From the NCBI RefSeq assembly GCF_014212125.1, contig NZ_JACJVP010000042.1:1-64000 (forward strand): a DNA stretch of 64,000 nucleotides, written 5' to 3'. Of the stretch, positions 60,356-64,000 are shown one piece after another. Numbering within the stretch: the stretch's first letter is position 1; every line of letters starts with the position of its first letter. Under the pieces are notes generated by a model, which made no database searches, was not told the DNA's origin, and was given only the letters and a program-made list of their open reading frames with translations. The translations under genes were made by a program, and so were the position numbers. Origin of the DNA: Cohnella nanjingensis. Lineage in GTDB: Bacteria; Bacillota; Bacilli; Paenibacillales; Paenibacillaceae.

Positions 60356-61519
60356 ATGAACGCGATCTATTTCGACCATGCCGCAACGTCGCCGATGCAC
60401 CCCGAAGCGGTGCAGGCTTACGTAGCGGCTGCTGGCGCTGGACCGGGGAATCCGTCCAGCTTGCATGCGTTCGGGCGCGCGGCCCGTTCGCGGGTAACCG
60501 CCGCGCGGGACGCGATCGCCGGCCTGCTCCGCTGCCGGCCGGACGAACTCGTCTTCACCGGCGGCGGCACGGAGAGCGACAACGCGGCGCTGTTCGGCGC
60601 CGCGCGCGCCATGCGCGCGCGCGACGAGCGCCGGACCGGCATCGTGACGACGGCGATCGAGCATCACGCCGTCCTCCACGCGTGCGATCAGCTGGAAGCC
60701 GAAGGCTTCGCGCTGACCGTGCTGCCGGTGGACGAGACCGGCCGCGTCTCGGCGGAAGCCGCGGCCGCGGCGATCGGCCCGACGACGGCCGTCGTCAGCG
60801 TGATGGCGGGGAACAACGAGGTCGGCACGCTGCAGCCGTACGCCGAGATCGGCGCGCTGGCCCGCGCCCAAGGCGCGGTTATGCACGTGGACGCGGTGCA
60901 GGCGTTCGGCTACGAGCCGATCGATCTGACCGCGCTGCCGGTCGATCTGCTGAGCCTGTCTGCGCACAAGGCGGGCGGCCCCCAAGGCGTCGGCGCGCTG
61001 TACGTGCGCGCCGGCACGCCTTGGCAGCCGCTGCTGTTCGGCGGTTCGCAGGAGCGCAAGCGCCGCGCGGGCACGGAGAACGTGGCGGGCATCGCCGCGT
61101 TCGCCGCGGCCGCCAAGCTCGCCGCGGACGAGCGCGAAGCGCGCCGCGCCCATGCGGCGGACGTGCGCGGCGCGCTGCTCCGCGCGCTGGCCGCAGAGCT
61201 CGGCCCGGACGCCTTCGCCGTGAACGGCGATCCGCGTCCGGAAGGCAGCCTGCCCCATATCCTGAACGTGAGCTTCCATGGCGTCTCCAACGAGACGCTG
61301 CTGATGAATTTGGACTTGGCCGGGGTAGCCGCATCCGGCGGATCGGCCTGCACGTCCGGCTCGCTTCAGCCCTCCCATGTGCTTGCGGCGATGGGTCTTG
61401 CGCCTCATTTTTGCCGGAATGCGGTAAGATTTAGCTTCGGATTGGGCAATACTACGGCAGAAGCGGAAAAAACCGCAAAAATCATTGCAACCATTACGTC
61501 GCGTTTGCGTAATAGATAA
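60356..61519 (+). CDS. Cysteine desulfurase (IscS/NifS family)
   Basis: A 387-residue PLP enzyme that takes sulfur from cysteine for tRNA thiolation and Fe-S clusters. The PLP lysine is K205 in 'LSAHKAGGPQG', the persulfide Cys C332 in 'GGSACTSGSLQPSH', with 'GGGTESDN' and 'HVDAVQAFG' as cofactor-binding blocks. It lies 12 bp after the Rrf2 gene. In Bacilli this paralogue (YrvO-like) serves MnmA, which is encoded divergently next door. Confidence 0.94.
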   Translation: MNAIYFDHAATSPMHPEAVQAYVAAAGAGPGNPSSLHAFGRAARSRVTAARDAIAGLLRCRPDELVFTGGGTESDNAALFGAARAMRARDERRTGIVTTAIEHHAVLHACDQLEAEGFALTVLPVDETGRVSAEAAAAAIGPTTAVVSVMAGNNEVGTLQPYAEIGALARAQGAVMHVDAVQAFGYEPIDLTALPVDLLSLSAHKAGGPQGVGALYVRAGTPWQPLLFGGSQERKRRAGTENVAGIAAFAAAAKLAADEREARRAHAADVRGALLRALAAELGPDAFAVNGDPRPEGSLPHILNVSFHGVSNETLLMNLDLAGVAASGGSACTSGSLQPSHVLAAMGLAPHFCRNAVRFSFGLGNTTAEAEKTAKIIATITSRLRNR

Positions 61520-61551
61520 CAGGCGCTTCGCAATCGGAGGGGCCGGGAGAT

Positions 61552-62085
61552 ATGCGAACCTTGCAACAGATGATCGGCTTGCCCGTGCTGCTCGAGAGCG
61601 GCAAGCAAGTCGGACGCGTTCTGGACGTCGGCTTCGATGAGTTCTGGCAACGAACCTGCATCGTGCTCGATACGAAAGTTTGGTTCCGCAAATCCGTACG
61701 CATCGTAAAGTGGGAGAGCGTGACGACGGAAGGCGAAGACGCCCTCGTCATCGCGGGTCCCGAAGCGATCGCGACGGTCCATCGCAAAGACTTGCAGCGC
61801 ACTTTTCATACGGGTCTCATTCAATTGAAGGAGCTTCCCGTATTCACGATCGATGGACAAGAACTCGGCAGGGTTTCCGATGTTTATTTTCGCAAGACTG
61901 AGGGTACACAGATAGCAGGATATGAATTGACGGACGGTTTTCTCGCGGACGTGTTCGAAGGGCGGCGACGGCTCTATCTGCCGAACGGTCCCGAAGGCGT
62001 TACGCTCGGCGAGGATGCCATCCTCGTGCCCGCATCGTACGATCGGATATTGGAGAGAGAACCTAATGCGGAAAGTGACAGGTGA
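61552..62085 (+). CDS. PRC-barrel domain protein (YrrD-like)
   Basis: A 177-residue protein with two PRC-barrel-like halves ('LQQMIGLPVLLESGKQVGRVLDVGFDEF' and 'LKELPVFTIDGQELGRVSDVYF'). Such domains occur in RNA metabolism and photosystem proteins. The Bacillus homologue YrrD has no settled role. GGAGGGG precedes ATG 61552; it follows the desulfurase by 32 bp and leads to the zinc-ribbon gene by 6 bp. Confidence 0.85.
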   Translation: MRTLQQMIGLPVLLESGKQVGRVLDVGFDEFWQRTCIVLDTKVWFRKSVRIVKWESVTTEGEDALVIAGPEAIATVHRKDLQRTFHTGLIQLKELPVFTIDGQELGRVSDVYFRKTEGTQIAGYELTDGFLADVFEGRRRLYLPNGPEGVTLGEDAILVPASYDRILEREPNAESDR

Positions 62086-62091
62086 TAAACG

Positions 62092-62295
62092 ATGATGAGA
62101 TGCCCGAACTGCAACTCGAAGGATATCGGTAAGATCGGATCGCATCAATTTTATTGTTGGAGCTGCTTTATCGAGCTCACGGTGAACGGCGACAAGATGT
62201 CGGTCTATCAAGTGGAAGAAGACGGTACGCTCAGCTCGCTGGACGATCTGTTCTTCGAAGATCATCCCATTGCGCCCCAAGTGCACGTCAACTAA
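62092..62295 (+). CDS. Small zinc-ribbon protein
   Basis: A 67-residue protein with two Cys pairs, 'CPNCNSKDIGKIG' and 'YCWSCF', which form a zinc ribbon, then an acidic tail. 'ELTVNGDKMSVYQVEEDG' follows. It begins 6 bp after the PRC-barrel gene (ATG 62092; ATG 62095 also possible), so the two are likely co-made. Function unknown. Confidence 0.78.
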   Translation: MMRCPNCNSKDIGKIGSHQFYCWSCFIELTVNGDKMSVYQVEEDGTLSSLDDLFFEDHPIAPQVHVN

Positions 62296-62460
62296 CGCCA
62301 ATTTGCGTTTCTACGGCCATACAAGCCCGCCTGACGCCTCGCGCCTCCGCTATCGGAGGATGCGGGGCGTTTGTTGTTGCGCGACGGGTTTAGAGAAGGA
62401 GACAAGTACATATACTGGAACATAGCGCCTAGGGACAAGAGCCGAACCGGGGGTGGAGAC

Positions 62461-63531
62461 ATGAATCGGTTTGCCCAAAGCCGTCTGTTTGCCGTATTGG
62501 TCTATGTCATCCTCGGACTGCTGGCGCTGTACCTGCTCACGCTCGTGCGGCCGATGCTGATGTCCATCTACAACTTCATCAAGGCGGTCTCCGCGCCCTT
62601 CCTGGTCGCCATGATCATCGCTTACGTGCTGAATCCGATCGTTGGCTTGCTGCACGAGCGGCGAATGCCGCGGACGGCGGCGGTGCTGCTCATCTACGCG
62701 GTGTTCATCTGCTGCTGCGTCGTCATCCTGGTGAACGTCACGCCGATGTTCGTCGGCCAGGTGCAGGAGCTGAACGAGCATATGCCGGAGCTGACGATGC
62801 GCGCCCAGAGCTTCATGGACCATTTCAACAACAACGAGACGCTGCCGGACAGCGTGCGCAGCGGGATCAACCGCGCCATTGCAGGCCTGGAGCGGCAGAT
62901 CGCCGTTCGAATCTCGGACTTCGCGAATAATATCCGAGCCGTCGTCAACGTCTTTTTCCTGCTCATGATCGTGCCGTTCCTCGCGTTCTACATTCTGAAG
63001 GACATGGACGTGATCGAACGCGCCGTCTTCAAGTACGTGCCGCGCAGCCGCCGCCAAGGGACCGTCCGCCTGCTGAAGGAGATCGACGCGGCGCTCGGCA
63101 GCTACATCCGCGGACAGTTCATCGTCTCGATCTGCATCGGGATTACCGCCTACATCGGGTACTTGGTCATCGGGATGCCGTATCCGCTCTTGATGGCGGG
63201 ATTCGTTGCGCTGTTCGACATCATTCCGTACCTCGGGCCGTTCCTCGGCGCGCTGCCCGCGCTGATCATGGCGTGTACGATCTCCTGGAAAATGGCGCTC
63301 TTCGTCGTCATCGTCAACACGCTCTGCCAAACGCTGGAGAGCAACGTCTTCAGTCCGCAGGTGGTCGGCCGAACGATGAAGATGCACCCGCTCACGATCA
63401 TCTTCGTGCTGCTCGTCGGGGGGGAGCTCGCGGGAATCGTCGGGCTGCTGCTGGCGGTTCCGGTCTACGCCGCGCTCAAAGTGATCGTGCAGCACATGTT
63501 CGCCCATTACATTAGGCGAAAAACCGTTTGA
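62461..63531 (+). CDS. AI-2E family transporter (YrrI-like)
   Basis: A 356-residue membrane protein with about eight helices. 'SAPFLVAMIIAYVLNPIVGLLHERRMPRTAAVLLIY' and the C-terminal 'GFVALFDIIPYLGPFLGALPALI' with 'LESNVFSPQVVGRTMKMHPL' are family signatures. Relatives export small molecules or act as Na+/H+ antiporters. GGGTGG precedes ATG 62461. Next gene is under a T-box, which with this gene recalls the yrrI - alaS neighbourhood of Bacillus. Confidence 0.92.
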   Translation: MNRFAQSRLFAVLVYVILGLLALYLLTLVRPMLMSIYNFIKAVSAPFLVAMIIAYVLNPIVGLLHERRMPRTAAVLLIYAVFICCCVVILVNVTPMFVGQVQELNEHMPELTMRAQSFMDHFNNNETLPDSVRSGINRAIAGLERQIAVRISDFANNIRAVVNVFFLLMIVPFLAFYILKDMDVIERAVFKYVPRSRRQGTVRLLKEIDAALGSYIRGQFIVSICIGITAYIGYLVIGMPYPLLMAGFVALFDIIPYLGPFLGALPALIMACTISWKMALFVVIVNTLCQTLESNVFSPQVVGRTMKMHPLTIIFVLLVGGELAGIVGLLLAVPVYAALKVIVQHMFAHYIRRKTV

Positions 63532-63557
63532 CAGCGCGGAAAGCGGTTGTCTATAAT
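63528..63557 (+). promoter_or_regulatory. Strong promoter overlapping the transporter stop codon
   Basis: TTGACA (63528-63533) includes the TGA stop of the AI-2E gene; 18 bp; TATAAT (63552-63557). Both hexamers are perfect consensus. Confidence 0.85.
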
Positions 63558-63564
63558 GATATCA

Positions 63565-63886
63565 ATTGTTCCATAGCAACAAAACTTTGAGGAAGCAAGA
63601 GTACCCCGAAGCCCGCAGGATCAGAGAGAAGGTTCGGCGTTTTGTCCCTTTGTCCGTTCAGGAGGCGCAGCTGTCGCCGGGAAAAAACGCGGCTGAGAGA
63701 ATCTTCGTTGCGAAGGGCGGGGGAAGCCGGCTGCCGAGTTCGACGTAATGCGCGACGGGAGGGCCCGTTAACGCCCGCACAAGGCGATCGTCTGAGACGC
63801 CGGCAAATCCGTTTGCCGTTGTCCGGCCGATAACCAGGGTGGTACCGCGATCTCATCGTCCCTGACTGTTCAGGGGCGATTTTTAT
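63565..63886 (+). ncRNA. T-box leader (probably of alaS)
   Basis: A tRNA-sensing riboswitch. The conserved T-box word AACCAGGGTGGTACCGCG is complete (63832-63849), and a terminator follows (ATCG.CCCTGA / TCAGGG.CGAT, 63855-63880, then T-rich tail). AGAGTA near 63598 may be the 5' side of the S-turn in stem I. I could not fix the specifier codon by eye. The position after a YrrI-like gene points to alanyl-tRNA synthetase downstream, beyond the window. Confidence 0.9.
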
Positions 63887-64000
63887 TTGTCCCGGCGGGG
63901 GCTGCGGGCGGCCGTAGGGCAGGGCTCGGCGGCAGCAGGCGGAGCGCGGACAAGCGGCGCGGCTGCGGGGATGAAGACGCGTTTTGCGGCTTGCACCCGA
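63887..64000. other. Right-edge spacer
   Basis: GC-rich leader between the T-box terminator and the gene that must start beyond the edge. No start codon with ribosome site is visible here. Confidence 0.5.

Overview
The window looks like chromosomal DNA from a high-GC member of Paenibacillaceae (Cohnella/Paenibacillus type). The reasons are strong AGGAGG-type ribosome sites with frequent TTG and GTG starts, a pst operon with Sec-type leaders, a YesM/YesN-like two-component pair next to carbohydrate genes, SLH and copper-amine-oxidase-N ('stalk') surface domains, an LtaS-type enzyme, and the cymR / cysteine desulfurase / PRC-barrel / AI-2E / T-box order known from Bacilli upstream of alaS. No rRNA, tRNA, CRISPR array, transposase or prophage module was found. 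One small holin-family gene stands alone.

Layout. 0.3-9.2 kb holds a PhyH-type dioxygenase, a GH2 beta-mannosidase interrupted by an in-frame amber codon, a small lipoprotein, an IMP dehydrogenase of the type known from the protozoan Tritrichomonas foetus, an SDR protein, and an AraC regulator with an acetyl-esterase-like hydrolase. 9.4-16.5 kb holds a divergent S26 (signal-peptidase-like) protein and a phosphate operon (stalk/propeller surface protein, pstS, pstC, pstA, pstB, phoU) behind a promoter region with repeated TTTACA elements. 16.5-22.5 kb holds a membrane ferric-reductase-like / ApbE / Gly-Ser-rich protein set, a decayed glutamine amidotransferase, a holin-like gene, a membrane CuA-type cupredoxin and a Cys-rich winged-helix regulator. 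22.4-23.5 kb is a gene-free stretch with inverted repeats.

23.5-36.5 kb holds DUF948 and YtxH proteins followed by a 66-bp tandem array, then murI, a LysM-M14 peptidase, Fe-S-type small proteins, an LTA synthase, an O-methyltransferase, an MFS pump and the overlapping hemE-hemH-hemY genes. 36.5-45 kb holds a 51-bp repeat array, a TetR / DHA2 pump divergon, a histidine kinase / response regulator / NagZ-type glycosidase operon and a second, unrelated 51-bp array. 45-54.3 kb holds CapA-GDPD-FAH, an SLH protein, a sugar ABC importer without its ATPase, a hypoxanthine-DNA glycosylase and a GAF/HD-GYP phosphodiesterase. 54.4-64 kb holds pepF, small proteins, a methyltransferase, a cold-shock gene, mnmA, the Rrf2 (CymR-like) and cysteine desulfurase genes, YrrD-like and zinc-ribbon proteins, an AI-2E transporter and a complete T-box leader whose gene, probably alaS, lies beyond the right edge.

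How it works together: much of the content is carbohydrate and cell-envelope metabolism plus core housekeeping (haem, tRNA thiolation, Fe-S and cysteine metabolism). No large novel defence or biosynthetic system is evident. The points most worth a second look are the stalk/propeller protein leading the pst operon with a PstS that lacks a lipobox, the ApbE/ferric-reductase set without a recognisable flavinylated partner, the protozoan-type IMP dehydrogenase, three independent intergenic repeat arrays (one copied from the end of ytxH), two decayed genes, and the double start of pepF.
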